Source of the DNA: Burkholderiaceae bacterium
Lineage (GTDB): Bacteria; Pseudomonadota; Gammaproteobacteria; Burkholderiales; Burkholderiaceae_B
Direction of reading: 5' to 3'
Length of the DNA stretch: 64,000 nt
Assembly (NCBI GenBank): GCA_030728985.1
Contig: JANQYI010000012.1
Coordinates: 124,001-188,000 of the forward strand
Shown here: one piece after another, positions 54,896 through 63,532 of the stretch
How the letters are laid out: every line of letters starts with the position of its first letter
How positions within the stretch are numbered: the first letter of the stretch is position 1
Notes under the pieces: model-generated
Databases searched by the model: none
What the model saw: only the letters and a program-made list of their open reading frames with translations
Told to the model about the DNA's origin: nothing
Program-made: the position numbers and the translations under genes

Positions 54896-55576
54896 TTAAG
54901 TTTGGTTTGCACTCAAGGGCAGTGAAGTGCCAATCATGGAGTCACGCGTGACCAGTTCCGCGAGCTCGGCTTCGCTCAGACTTTCCGTCCCTGCGGGCTG
55001 GTACGGCAAAACCAAAAATCTCAAATCCGCTGTGCTGTCAGAGACGCGGAGCTCGACATCATCAGGAATATGTGTGCCAAACTCGGCGAGTACTTTGCGA
55101 GGCTCAACGACAACGCGTGAGCGATAGTCGATGGACTTGTACCAGGCTGGCGGGATGCCGAGCAACATTCGTGGATAACAAGAGCAAAGGGTGCACACCA
55201 CCACGTTGTGGACGCTGGGCGTATTTTCCAGAACGACGAGATCAAGAGGTGTCGTGATATCCAACTTAAAAGACTCATTAATGGTTTTGAGTGGATCCGC
55301 AAGCAACTTCTTTTTAAATTCGGGATCGACCCAGGCCTTGGCAACGATCTTACCGCCGATCGCAGGTGTCAAGCTGTCCTGATAGTCGATTTGTCGATGC
55401 AGTTCGTCGGCGGTGATGATGCCTTTTTCATCGAGCAATTCTCGAATCGCGGTCTGGAGCAAGACCTCGTAACGGTCGTAGCCGTCGTCGTCATCGGGCG
55501 CGGGCGCGGAGTGTGGGTGCGCATGATCGTGGTCGTGATCATGGTCGTGGTGGTGATGGCCGTTTGACTTACTCAT
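54896..55576 (-). CDS. Cobalt-type nitrile hydratase alpha / thiocyanate hydrolase gamma subunit with His-rich tail
   Basis: A 226-residue catalytic subunit. The metal claw CTLCSC is at 128-133 (C128, C131, S132, C133), the cobalt-type form of the motif, and GIPPAWYKS and VTRDSMIGTS complete the family signature. Residues 7-22 hold ten histidines (HHHHDHDHDHDHAHPH), then an acidic stretch; this tail is not part of the usual fold and could store or load metal. The claw positions equal those I recall for thiocyanate hydrolase gamma. With two half-beta genes directly upstream it fits a three-subunit enzyme. Nitrile, thiocyanate or another nitrile-like substrate cannot be separated by sequence alone. 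Confidence 0.88.
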   Translation of the reverse strand: MSKSNGHHHHDHDHDHDHAHPHSAPAPDDDDGYDRYEVLLQTAIRELLDEKGIITADELHRQIDYQDSLTPAIGGKIVAKAWVDPEFKKKLLADPLKTINESFKLDITTPLDLVVLENTPSVHNVVVCTLCSCYPRMLLGIPPAWYKSIDYRSRVVVEPRKVLAEFGTHIPDDVELRVSDSTADLRFLVLPYQPAGTESLSEAELAELVTRDSMIGTSLPLSANQT

Positions 55577-55896
55577 GCTTGTTTAACTCCAACGATTGGG
55601 TCGATCCAGTGCTCGAAAATATCTGCGACAACGGTGTCATTGGGTCCGCCTGTGTAGTCCGGCCAAACGTCTTTTTGTTTGAAGCGCACGCGATACAGCA
55701 CCCGCATGGGGAGGCCGGGTTTGTGAAAGGCGAGCAGCGAAGGATCGCGAAAACGACCACGTACCTCAGCGATTTCACCTTTGACACCGCGTAGATAAAA
55801 CGGCGTGCGGCAGTGAGCTTCGGGTGGCTGCTTGCGTATGACCACGGGAGTGCCCGCGGGCAATGCCCGTCCGGGAAGGGGGGGGAGTGCGTTCAT
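55573..55896 (-). CDS. Nitrile hydratase beta C-terminal half / thiocyanate hydrolase alpha-like subunit
   Basis: A 107-residue protein equal to the SH3-like C-terminal half of a nitrile hydratase beta chain. HCRTPFYLRGVKGEIAEVRGRF and LYRVRFKQKDVWPDY (about 28-80) match the domain. In ordinary nitrile hydratases this is joined to the helical N-terminal half; here it is a separate gene, with ATGA overlaps to both neighbours. The order B-A-C (beta N half, beta C half, catalytic) is that of thiocyanate hydrolase operons. Confidence 0.88.
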   Translation of the reverse strand: MNALPPLPGRALPAGTPVVIRKQPPEAHCRTPFYLRGVKGEIAEVRGRFRDPSLLAFHKPGLPMRVLYRVRFKQKDVWPDYTGGPNDTVVADIFEHWIDPIVGVKQA

Positions 55897-56219
55897 AACG
55901 TTCCCTTTTGTTTAAGACGCTCGCGAAGAACCTCGATGCGATCTTCGATTTCTTGGGCGGTGAGTAATTGTTGTTCAATCACCAGATCACGCACGGCACG
56001 GATCCATTTGTCGTAATACAGCATGCTTTTGTAGTCCTCTTCGGTATTGGACTCGATCGCACGCCGCATGGCATCCGAGGTAAACACCTGTAGTTTGTGA
56101 CCTGACAAGAGTTTTTGCAAAGCATCCACGCGTTTCTCGTGAAGCGTGCTTGGATGCTCGTCTATACAGACCGGTCCGGCCGGCTGTCCACCTAGATCGT
56201 TTACCTTTCTTTCGGTCAT
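55893..56219 (-). CDS. Nitrile hydratase beta N-terminal half / thiocyanate hydrolase beta-like subunit
   Basis: A 108-residue protein that matches the N-terminal part of nitrile hydratase beta: VNDLGGQPAGPV (6-17) opens it, and YYDKWIRAVRDLVIEQQLLTAQEIEDRI is the helical bundle. The SH3-like half is encoded by the next gene, which overlaps by 4 bases. It heads the operon; I start at the ATG at 56219, with GAGAG upstream, instead of an in-frame codon at 56234. Expected to stabilise and shape the active site between subunits. Confidence 0.86.
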   Translation of the reverse strand: MTERKVNDLGGQPAGPVCIDEHPSTLHEKRVDALQKLLSGHKLQVFTSDAMRRAIESNTEEDYKSMLYYDKWIRAVRDLVIEQQLLTAQEIEDRIEVLRERLKQKGTL

Positions 56220-56382
56220 TCTGGGCTCTCTCATAGTCTTGCTTGGAATAGTGTCTATTTTTACACCTATTTAGTCTGTGCTGTCTTGTCGTTTAGCCTC
56301 TGTAGAACAAAATATTTATGCTAAAAGAGCACAGCATGTCTCCCATTTCAGCATTGTGACTCCCATTTTCGAGGATTTATCT

Positions 56383-57012
56383 GTGAGCGATTATTTTTAC
56401 GAACCTAGCAAAGGCCATGGCCTACCCCACAATCCTTTTAAAGCCATCGTGGCGCCGCGTCCGATTGGCTGGATTTCCAGCATCGACAAGCAAGGTCGCG
56501 TTAATCTTGCTCCCTATAGTTTTTTTAATGCTTTTGCTGAAACGCCGCCGGTGATTGGTTTTTGTACCAGCCATGCTCGCAAAGACAGTGTCAACAATGC
56601 CGATGAGACCGGCGAATTTGTCGCCAATTTTTGCGGTGCTGAACTTGCTCAGGAAATGAATATTACCTCTGCCTCGGTGGAGCCCGGTGTCGATGAAATG
56701 AAACTCGCGGGTCTGGAGGCGGCCGCCTCGACACTCGTCAAGCCACCGCGTATCGCACGGGCGATCGCCGCGCTGGAGTGCAAACTGATTAGCACTACTC
56801 AGCTTACAAATGCCAAAGGGGAATTAATCGATACATGGTTGACGCTCGGTGAAGTCGTGGGTGTGCATATCAATGATGAATTTCTCAAAGACGGCATATT
56901 CGATACTGCCGCGGCGCGACCGCTTGGTCGTTGTGGCTACAAAGGTGATTATGTCGAGGTCAACACCTTGTTTGAGATGATTCGCCCCAAAGAGTACACG
57001 CCCGCCAAATAA
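56383..57012 (+). CDS. Flavin reductase-like FMN-binding split-barrel protein
   Basis: A 209-residue flavoprotein of the DIM6/NTAB type. NPFKAIVAPRPIGWISSID and LAPYSFFNAFAETPPVIGF (about 17-57) form the flavin site; GEFVANFC follows. Such proteins reduce FMN for partner monooxygenases or act as oxidoreductases alone. The GTG at 56383 has GAGG 8 bases upstream; the longer open frame from 56278 lacks family homology in its first 35 residues. It is divergent from the hydratase operon. Confidence 0.87.
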   Translation: MSDYFYEPSKGHGLPHNPFKAIVAPRPIGWISSIDKQGRVNLAPYSFFNAFAETPPVIGFCTSHARKDSVNNADETGEFVANFCGAELAQEMNITSASVEPGVDEMKLAGLEAAASTLVKPPRIARAIAALECKLISTTQLTNAKGELIDTWLTLGEVVGVHINDEFLKDGIFDTAAARPLGRCGYKGDYVEVNTLFEMIRPKEYTPAK

Positions 57013-57035
57013 AGGATAGGGACTCGATGTGCGAG

Positions 57036-57059
57036 GATTAGCCTGGTATCAGGCTAATC
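57036..57059. terminator. Hairpin between convergent genes
   Basis: A perfect 10-base stem (GATTAGCCTG with CAGGCTAATC) and 4-base loop. It overlaps the last codons of the TauE-like gene and follows the flavin reductase stop by 23 bases. No T-run follows on either strand. Confidence 0.45.
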
Positions 57060-57796
57060 GCTCTGAAGGAGGTTGCGGCCCCGAGCAATATCAGACTAAA
57101 AAAGAAATAGCGGCGAAATTTATCTTGAGGAATCTTTTTTCTTAGGAATTGCCCGAAAAACATGCCGATAAATGCCGGTACCAACGCCAATACAGAGGTA
57201 GTTGCGATCTCGACCTCAAACTCGCCGGTGATAAATAGGCCAATCGCCAAGGCAATCGAGGCGACGGTAAAAGACAAGCCCAGTGCTTGAATCAAATCAT
57301 CTCTTTTGAGTTCCAGCGCCGTGAAATACGGTGCAGTCGGAAGTGCCGCGATTCCAGTGGCACCCGATACGATGCCAGTGACAAATCCCATCAGTGGCGA
57401 TAACCATGATTCTGCACGCGCAGCGATGGAGAGTCGTACGGCGGATAAGCCGTAAATGCCATAGGCCATCAAGACAAACCCCAAGCCTGCTGTGACGATG
57501 GCTGTTTGACCGCTGACGATAAAACTCACGCCCAATGGTGTGCCGAAACAAATGCCGATCAATAGTGTTTTAAATCTCTTGAGCAAAGCGATAAAACTTG
57601 GCCCGGAAATCAGTTGCCAAATATTGGTGACGAGTGCGGGTATAACTAACATCGCCGCAGCTTCGACAGGTGTGACAACGAGACCCAGCATTCCGATGGC
57701 GATGGTGGGAAGCCCCATGCCAATCACGCCTTTGACAAGTCCAGCAAGGATGAACGCGAAAGCGATGAGCGACAGGGAGAGTGGGGAATCAGTCAT
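57038..57796 (-). CDS. TauE/SafE-family sulfite/anion permease
   Basis: A 252-residue membrane protein with about eight spans. LAGLVKGVIGMGLPTIAIGMLG near residue 20 and GFVTGIVSGATGIAALPTAPYF in the second half are the two family repeats. TauE/SafE proteins export sulfite, sulfoacetate or other organic anions. It may be part of sulfonate metabolism with the TauD-like gene, whose start is divergent and only about 50 bases away. An in-frame ATG at 57808 is an alternative start. Confidence 0.88.
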   Translation of the reverse strand: MTDSPLSLSLIAFAFILAGLVKGVIGMGLPTIAIGMLGLVVTPVEAAAMLVIPALVTNIWQLISGPSFIALLKRFKTLLIGICFGTPLGVSFIVSGQTAIVTAGLGFVLMAYGIYGLSAVRLSIAARAESWLSPLMGFVTGIVSGATGIAALPTAPYFTALELKRDDLIQALGLSFTVASIALAIGLFITGEFEVEIATTSVLALVPAFIGMFFGQFLRKKIPQDKFRRYFFFSLILLGAATSFRAISLIPG

Positions 57797-57849
57797 TATA
57801 ATGGGCATCAATCTGCGCCAACAATACCACTATTTCATTCAGGAAGCGT

Positions 57850-58905
57850 ATGCAACCCAATGCTTTGCCACCGGCAATTGTTGGCCCCAGCGCATGGCTA
57901 GGTCCCGAAGCTTGCGCCTCTGAACGTTGGATTCATCATCTCGACGATGAAGAATTGAAAGAGCTTGAGCAGGCCGCGCGTCAGGCATTGGGTGCGAGCC
58001 CCGATATCGCCGCGATTCGCAAAGAGCGCTTTGTCTTACCCACCTTGGGCCCAAGGCTTACGCGTATTCACGACGCGTTGATTCATGGTTGCGGTTTCGC
58101 CCTGGTTCGGGCGCTTCCCGTCGAGTCCTGGTCGCGCGAGGTCACTGCAGCCGCCTTTTTTGGATTGGGCTGTCATCTAGGCAACCCGCGTCCCCAGAAT
58201 GCCAAAGGCCATGTGTTGGGTCATGTGATGGATTTGGGACTGGATGCGGACGATCCCAATGTCAGGATTTATCAGACGCATGAACGCCAGACGTTTCATA
58301 CGGACTCCAGCGATATCGTCGGTCTCGTGTGTCTGCAGCAAGCGAAGTCCGGTGGCGATTCGGCACTCGTCTCTTCCAATACAATTTACAACATGATGCG
58401 AAGAGATGCGCCTGCGCTCGCTGCCGCCTTGTTTGATACGTTAGCGACTGATCGGCGAGGGGATGTGGGGCCGGGGCAAAAGCCTTATTTTGAGATCCCG
58501 GTATTTTCTTGGCACGCGAATTTGATGTCGACGATTTATCAACGGCAGTACATTGATTCCGCGCAGCGCTTTGATGATGCGATGCGATTGTCGCCCTTGC
58601 ATGTCGAAGCTCTTGATTGTTTTGATGCGCTGGCCAATGACGCGCGATTGAATTTCTTAATGCGTCTTGAGCCGGGCGATGTGCAGTTTGTGCACAATCA
58701 CACCTTGCTTCATGATCGTACGGCTTTCCAAGACTGGCAGGAGCCTTCACGCAAGCGCCACCTGTTGAGGTTGTGGTTGTCGTCACCTCGGGCGCGTCCT
58801 TTGCCACCGGCTTGGGCGCAGCGCTATGGTTCGGTTGTGCCGGGTGAGCGAGGCGGCGTGATGGTTCCTGCCGCCTCATGGATCGCACCCCTGGAGCCAG
58901 ACTAA
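57850..58905 (+). CDS. TauD/TfdA-like 2-oxoglutarate/Fe(II) dioxygenase
   Basis: A 351-residue non-heme iron dioxygenase. The metal facial triad is H150 and D152 (TFHTDSSD) with the distal histidine in VHNHTLLHDRTAF (near 290); RHLLRLWLS has the 2-oxoglutarate arginine. Related proteins hydroxylate taurine, 2,4-D or gamma-butyrobetaine; others are annotated only as TauD family. It is divergent from the TauE-like gene. The substrate is unknown. Confidence 0.88.
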   Translation: MQPNALPPAIVGPSAWLGPEACASERWIHHLDDEELKELEQAARQALGASPDIAAIRKERFVLPTLGPRLTRIHDALIHGCGFALVRALPVESWSREVTAAAFFGLGCHLGNPRPQNAKGHVLGHVMDLGLDADDPNVRIYQTHERQTFHTDSSDIVGLVCLQQAKSGGDSALVSSNTIYNMMRRDAPALAAALFDTLATDRRGDVGPGQKPYFEIPVFSWHANLMSTIYQRQYIDSAQRFDDAMRLSPLHVEALDCFDALANDARLNFLMRLEPGDVQFVHNHTLLHDRTAFQDWQEPSRKRHLLRLWLSSPRARPLPPAWAQRYGSVVPGERGGVMVPAASWIAPLEPD

Positions 58906-58917
58906 CTCCCGCGTGAC

Positions 58918-59685
58918 TTAGTCTGCGTAGCCGGGCAGCTCGCGGTCAAGAATACGCATCATGGCCTCAAAATAAAGATTGTCTCGCTCGGCGCGTGTAT
59001 GGCGGTCATCGACGGGAGGCTTTTGAACCGCGGCTACGACTTCTTCGGACAGGATCTGAATCGGCTTGCCTGTACTCATCGCCAGCACCTGCGCGCGGCA
59101 GACGCGCTCAAGCTTGTAGAGACGTTTGTAGGCCTGAGCCACGGTGTCGCCGACCACAAGAATGCCGTGATTTTTCATAAACAAGATTTTCTTGTCGCCA
59201 ATGGCTGCCGCCAGTCGCTCGCCCTCGGAGAGAAAATCAGCAGTACCCGTATAGGTATCGTCATACGCGATCAGACCATGGAAAAAAGCAGCTGTCTGGC
59301 TTGAGGGAAGCAGCCGGTTATCTTCAAGCATATTGAGCGTGACTGCCCAGTTTTGATGGGTATGCAACACAACATTCGCACCTGTAATGCGATGAATCGG
59401 AGCATGAATGCATTGTGCCGAAAGCTCGACGATCCCTTCGCCCTCGAGGGTCTCACCCTTTTCGTTAAATACAATCATATCGCTGGCCCGTGCCTCGGAC
59501 CAATGCAAGCCAAAGGGCAAAATTAAATAGCGGTCTTGTTGGCCCGGCACCGTCATTGTAAAGTGGTTGTCGATACCTTCGTGCAAGTCATCTAGAACAG
59601 CGATTCGGTTGGCGGCGGCCAGATGTATTTTTGCTTGCTGAATCGCGTCGACCTGAGTCTTGGTTTTAAAATTGTGCACAGACAT
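58918..59685 (-). CDS. Class II aldolase/adducin domain protein
   Basis: A 255-residue cytoplasmic protein with the zinc-binding fold of fuculose- and ribulose-phosphate aldolases. HTHQNWAVTLN (central) and KNHGILVVGDTVAQAY supply metal histidines. Members with this size are often annotated as aldolase, hydrolase or decarboxylase-like proteins of unknown function. AAAGG lies before the ATG at 59685. An inverted repeat (58898-58925) between it and the TauD-like gene may end both transcripts. Confidence 0.88.
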   Translation of the reverse strand: MSVHNFKTKTQVDAIQQAKIHLAAANRIAVLDDLHEGIDNHFTMTVPGQQDRYLILPFGLHWSEARASDMIVFNEKGETLEGEGIVELSAQCIHAPIHRITGANVVLHTHQNWAVTLNMLEDNRLLPSSQTAAFFHGLIAYDDTYTGTADFLSEGERLAAAIGDKKILFMKNHGILVVGDTVAQAYKRLYKLERVCRAQVLAMSTGKPIQILSEEVVAAVQKPPVDDRHTRAERDNLYFEAMMRILDRELPGYAD

Positions 59686-59793
59686 GACAAACCTTTTAGA
59701 ATGAAAGTAATAAAAGCTTAGGTTGATAAGAGCGAATTCCAACAAGATTACTCTGCTTCATTTGACCCTGCAACATCTTCACAAGGTTTTACC

Positions 59794-61035
59794 GTGTTAC
59801 GCCGAAACTTATTTAAAAATGCACCTCATTGCTTGATCCTTGCTGCGGTGATGTTCTTGGGATGGTTTAGCACAGGCGCTGCGGCGCAGCAAAGCGGCGT
59901 GACTTTTTACGGAATCCTTGACCTCGGCATTCAATATGATCGCGTCCGGCAACAGGCCTTTTCGGGAGGTTTGCCCCAAGGGTCGCTCAATCAGTCTTTT
60001 CTGGGGATGGCTGATGGCGTTCAGTCTGGTTCTCGTTTTGGACTGATGGGCAACGAGGATCTCGGTGGTGGTTTTGGGGTCAATTTTGTCCTAGAAGGCG
60101 GCTTCAATCCCGCGCAAGGGATCTCTTCTCAGGGTGGGCGCCTCTTCGGGCGGCAATCGACGCTGGGGTTGACGCTACGAGAGGTGGGGCGTCTCGATTT
60201 GGGACGTCAGATCAATCTTGCATCCAATTACTTTTTATCCATCGATCCTTTTCAAGAGGGCTTTGGTCAGGCCAATATTGGTTCTTCCTTCGGTTCAGCC
60301 AATACTTCGCGCTACAGCAATATGCTGCTTGTGCAGGTCACGCCTGTCTCAGGGTTGACGGTGGGTGCGGGGTATTCGTTTTCGACTGAGATGTCTGCCA
60401 TTTACGCGAGCGAGCTTGGCTGTATCAACACACTGTCCTGTCAGGTGACATCGGGCGGCTATAACTTTATCTCAAATCGAAATATGCGCGCGATCACACT
60501 TGGGGCGCAGTTCAAGCGAGGTCCTTTGGACTTGGCCTTGACGTATGACAAGCTGTATGGAGACGCTTCGCTCCAAAATAGCAGCGCGAATCCGTCCTTT
60601 TGGGCGCTTGGCGGTGCTTACGATTTCAAAGTGCTCAAACTCTCCTTGGCTGCGGGACAGGCGATCGATGGATTTACGAATGGACAGAGCCAGGGCACCG
60701 GAGCGACCTCTTCGACGGTGCTCATCTCGACTTCCTGGACGCCTGGCGCGGTATTGTTTTTGCCGGGTGCGCGAGCAAACTCGTATTTAGTTGGTGTGAC
60801 GGCTCCCCTGACAGCGGACGTCACACTGTTAGCCTCTTGGCAGATGATGCAACCCCAAGGAATCTTGACCGCTGATCCTCAGTTCAAGACACAACAAATT
60901 TTTAGCGCGGCGTTGACCCAGCAAATTTCTCCGCGTACGAATTTTTATACCTATGCGTCCTATGGCCTAAATTTCGCCATGATCAATACGGCAGAAAGTT
61001 TTGTGTTGGGTGTGGGAATTCGTCACCAGTTTTGA
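59794..61035 (+). CDS. General porin (Gram-negative 16-strand type)
   Basis: A 413-residue outer-membrane protein. A signal peptide ends near AAAQQ, followed by SGVTFYGILDLGIQYD, the opening strand of Burkholderiales porins. FGRQSTLGLTLREVGRLDLGRQ and a C-terminal strand ending in phenylalanine (VLGVGIRHQF) confirm it. It forms a trimeric channel for small solutes. The start codon is GTG at 59794 with AAGG upstream. Confidence 0.92.
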   Translation: MLRRNLFKNAPHCLILAAVMFLGWFSTGAAAQQSGVTFYGILDLGIQYDRVRQQAFSGGLPQGSLNQSFLGMADGVQSGSRFGLMGNEDLGGGFGVNFVLEGGFNPAQGISSQGGRLFGRQSTLGLTLREVGRLDLGRQINLASNYFLSIDPFQEGFGQANIGSSFGSANTSRYSNMLLVQVTPVSGLTVGAGYSFSTEMSAIYASELGCINTLSCQVTSGGYNFISNRNMRAITLGAQFKRGPLDLALTYDKLYGDASLQNSSANPSFWALGGAYDFKVLKLSLAAGQAIDGFTNGQSQGTGATSSTVLISTSWTPGAVLFLPGARANSYLVGVTAPLTADVTLLASWQMMQPQGILTADPQFKTQQIFSAALTQQISPRTNFYTYASYGLNFAMINTAESFVLGVGIRHQF

Positions 61036-61069
61036 GCGCTATGGTGACATGGGACGGTGATGGGTGCGT

Positions 61070-62329
61070 TTAGATTGCGGCTGAACGATAGCGATTTTTT
61101 TCTTTGGTCATGTCGGGTAAAAACCACGCCACAATACCCAAAATCGGTAAAAACGAACAGATCTTGTAGACCACCGCGATACCGTATGCGTCAGCAACGC
61201 CACCCATGATGGCGGCACCGAGTCCACCGAGTCCAAAAGAGAAACCAAAGAACATCCCGGAGACTAGGCCGACGCGTCCGGGCATGACTTCGTGCGCATA
61301 GACAAGTACGGCCGGAAAGGCGGAGGCGGTGAGTAAGCCAATCAGGATGGTCAAGATCCCGGTCCAAAATAGATCTGCATACGGCATCGCCATCGTAAAA
61401 GGCAGTACGCCCAAAATCGAGATCCAGATCATGGGTCTGCGACCAATGCGATCTGTGAGGGCACCGCCGACTAGTGTGCCTACTGCGATCGCCGTCATAA
61501 AGATGAATAATTGGATTTGAGCGGCTTGAATGGACAGATCAAAACGCTCGATCAAATAAAAAGTAAAAAAGGATGTCAGGCTTGCCGTGTAGACATTTTT
61601 TGAAAACAGTAGAACCATCAAGATGGTAATGAGAAAAAGTACTCGAGCGCGTGGAAGGTCTGCCTCTCGCGCAGCGGTGCTGTGTTGAACGGTCTTGACA
61701 GACGGACGAAGATTCGCGCCGTACCACACGCCGACCCGGGTTAAAAATGCCATCGCGATCAAGGCCGCCATCGATACCCATGCAATTGCGCCTTGCCCGT
61801 ATGGCAGCACAATAAAAGCCGCAAGCAATGGGCCGATGGCTTGACCGGCATTGCCGCCGACTTGGAATAACGCTTGCGCAGTTCCGTAACGACCGCCGGA
61901 GGCCATCCGAGCGACGCGTGAGGCTTCGGGATGAAAAATCGCAGAGCCCGTGCCGATGAGCGCCGCCGCAATCAGGACAACGGTGTAGGTATGGGCCACA
62001 GAAAGTATCAATAAACCAATCAGTGTGGAGCCCATACCGAGCGCCAAGGAATAAGGCTGTGGACGTTTGTCTGTGTAAAAGCCAACAGTCGGCTGGAGCA
62101 GCGAGGCTGTGAGTTGAAAGGCGAGAGTGATTAAACCGATTTGTACGAAGTCGAGATCGAACTCAGCCTTCAGTAAAGGGTAGAGCGCAGGAATCAGTGA
62201 TTGAATCAGGTCGTTGAGCAGATGACAAAAACTCAAGGACAACAAAATAGGCATGGTCGCCGCCTGCGGACTCACGGTGTTGGATGCAGAGAGTGGCGCT
62301 TGTGTTCGGGCGGCGACGGGCTTACTCAT
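61070..62329 (-). CDS. MFS transporter, fosmidomycin-resistance (Fsr)-like
   Basis: A 419-residue protein with 12 spans after a polar N-terminus. FCHLLNDLIQSLIPALYPLLK (near 33), LLQPTVGFYTDKRPQPYSLALG (motif A) and HPEASRVARMASGGRYGTAQALFQVGGNAGQAIGPL match the Fsr group. It may export fosmidomycin-like compounds or natural phosphonates or other solutes. It is followed, in the transcription direction, by the porin on the opposite strand. The D-cysteine desulfhydrase-like gene lies 20 bases upstream and is probably co-transcribed. Confidence 0.87.
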   Translation of the reverse strand: MSKPVAARTQAPLSASNTVSPQAATMPILLSLSFCHLLNDLIQSLIPALYPLLKAEFDLDFVQIGLITLAFQLTASLLQPTVGFYTDKRPQPYSLALGMGSTLIGLLILSVAHTYTVVLIAAALIGTGSAIFHPEASRVARMASGGRYGTAQALFQVGGNAGQAIGPLLAAFIVLPYGQGAIAWVSMAALIAMAFLTRVGVWYGANLRPSVKTVQHSTAAREADLPRARVLFLITILMVLLFSKNVYTASLTSFFTFYLIERFDLSIQAAQIQLFIFMTAIAVGTLVGGALTDRIGRRPMIWISILGVLPFTMAMPYADLFWTGILTILIGLLTASAFPAVLVYAHEVMPGRVGLVSGMFFGFSFGLGGLGAAIMGGVADAYGIAVVYKICSFLPILGIVAWFLPDMTKEKNRYRSAAI

Positions 62330-62349
62330 GAGCAAGGTTGTATGATTTT

Positions 62350-63366
62350 TTATACGGCATCCGCCGGATCACCCAAAATCACCGACTCATAGGCATGCAG
62401 GGATGTCGCACCGCCCGTGTGCAGGAAAAGCACATTGTCTGTCGGTTTGAAGTAGCCTTGACGACTGAGACCGATCAGTCCAGCCATGATTTTCCCGGTG
62501 TAGACAGGATCGAGCAAGATCGCTTCTGTGCGTGCGAGCAACTGAACCGCTTCGACCATTGCAGGGTTGGGGACGGAGTACTTGGGACGCCACCAGTCGC
62601 CATAGGAAACTACTGCTTCCGCGGGTACTTGTATACCCGTGCCAAGTAAGTCCATAATGGCTTGCGCCTCTTTGTGGACCAAGGGGTTTTGGTCTTTTGG
62701 ATCGCGACTGACGCCGATGCCCACCAGCGGGATCTTGATGTTGTTACCCAGAAAGCCCGCGACCAGACCACCGTGGGTGCCCGAGCTGCCAGAGCCGACG
62801 ACCAAATGATCCATCGGCTGACCCATCGCAAAAAGCTGCTCTTGAATTTCTTGTGCACATGCAACATAACCCAAGCCGCCGACGGCGTTGGAGCCGCCAC
62901 CCGGGATGATGTAGGGTTTGCGACCTTGCGTACGCGCCTCTTGAGCTGCAGCCTCCATCGCTTGCGCCATGTTGGAGCCGCCAGGCACTACGGTGATGCT
63001 TTCGACGCCCAACAAACGAAACATGAAGTTATTGCCGCTTGCCTGTGGATCGTAGCTTCCTGGTACGCGCTCCTCAATAACAAAGCGGCATTTGAGCCCT
63101 TCTTTGACAGCCGCTGACAAGGTGATACGGCAGTGGTTGGATTGCGGTGCACCGCAGGTGATCAAGGTATCCGCGCCTTTAGCTAGTGCGTCGCCCATCA
63201 GAAACTCAAGCTTGCGCGTCTTATTCCCCCCAGGTGCTAGACCCAACATGTCATCACGCTTGATCCATACCTTGGGTCCGCCCAAGGCTTTGGTGAAGTT
63301 AGGTAAAAACTCGATGGGTGAAGGGCCGACAGTGTATTGACGGCGGGGAAAGCGACTTAAATCCAT
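62350..63366 (-). CDS. D-cysteine desulfhydrase / ACC deaminase family PLP enzyme
   Basis: A 338-residue fold-type II PLP enzyme. The PLP lysine lies at APGGNKTRKLEF (K49), SNHCRITLSAA is the substrate-carboxylate loop and GSGSSGTHGGLVAG binds the phosphate. Members include D-cysteine desulfhydrase, L-cysteate sulfo-lyase and 1-aminocyclopropane-1-carboxylate deaminase. The first two release sulfide or sulfite and would suit the nearby sulfur genes; the choice cannot be made from sequence. It ends 20 bases before the Fsr-like gene. Confidence 0.85.
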   Translation of the reverse strand: MDLSRFPRRQYTVGPSPIEFLPNFTKALGGPKVWIKRDDMLGLAPGGNKTRKLEFLMGDALAKGADTLITCGAPQSNHCRITLSAAVKEGLKCRFVIEERVPGSYDPQASGNNFMFRLLGVESITVVPGGSNMAQAMEAAAQEARTQGRKPYIIPGGGSNAVGGLGYVACAQEIQEQLFAMGQPMDHLVVGSGSSGTHGGLVAGFLGNNIKIPLVGIGVSRDPKDQNPLVHKEAQAIMDLLGTGIQVPAEAVVSYGDWWRPKYSVPNPAMVEAVQLLARTEAILLDPVYTGKIMAGLIGLSRQGYFKPTDNVLFLHTGGATSLHAYESVILGDPADAV

Positions 63367-63532
63367 GCATGACTCCTGATATTTTTCATAATTTCATCGG
63401 ATGGACGAGACACAACTCGAACAATGTACGCCCTCATCCTCGCCTTGCCAAGTCAAAAATAATCTGTTGACGCGAAGTCTTTCAGTCGATAGCATCAAAT
63501 CACATTAAGGCTTTAAAAGGCGTGTGCTTTAG

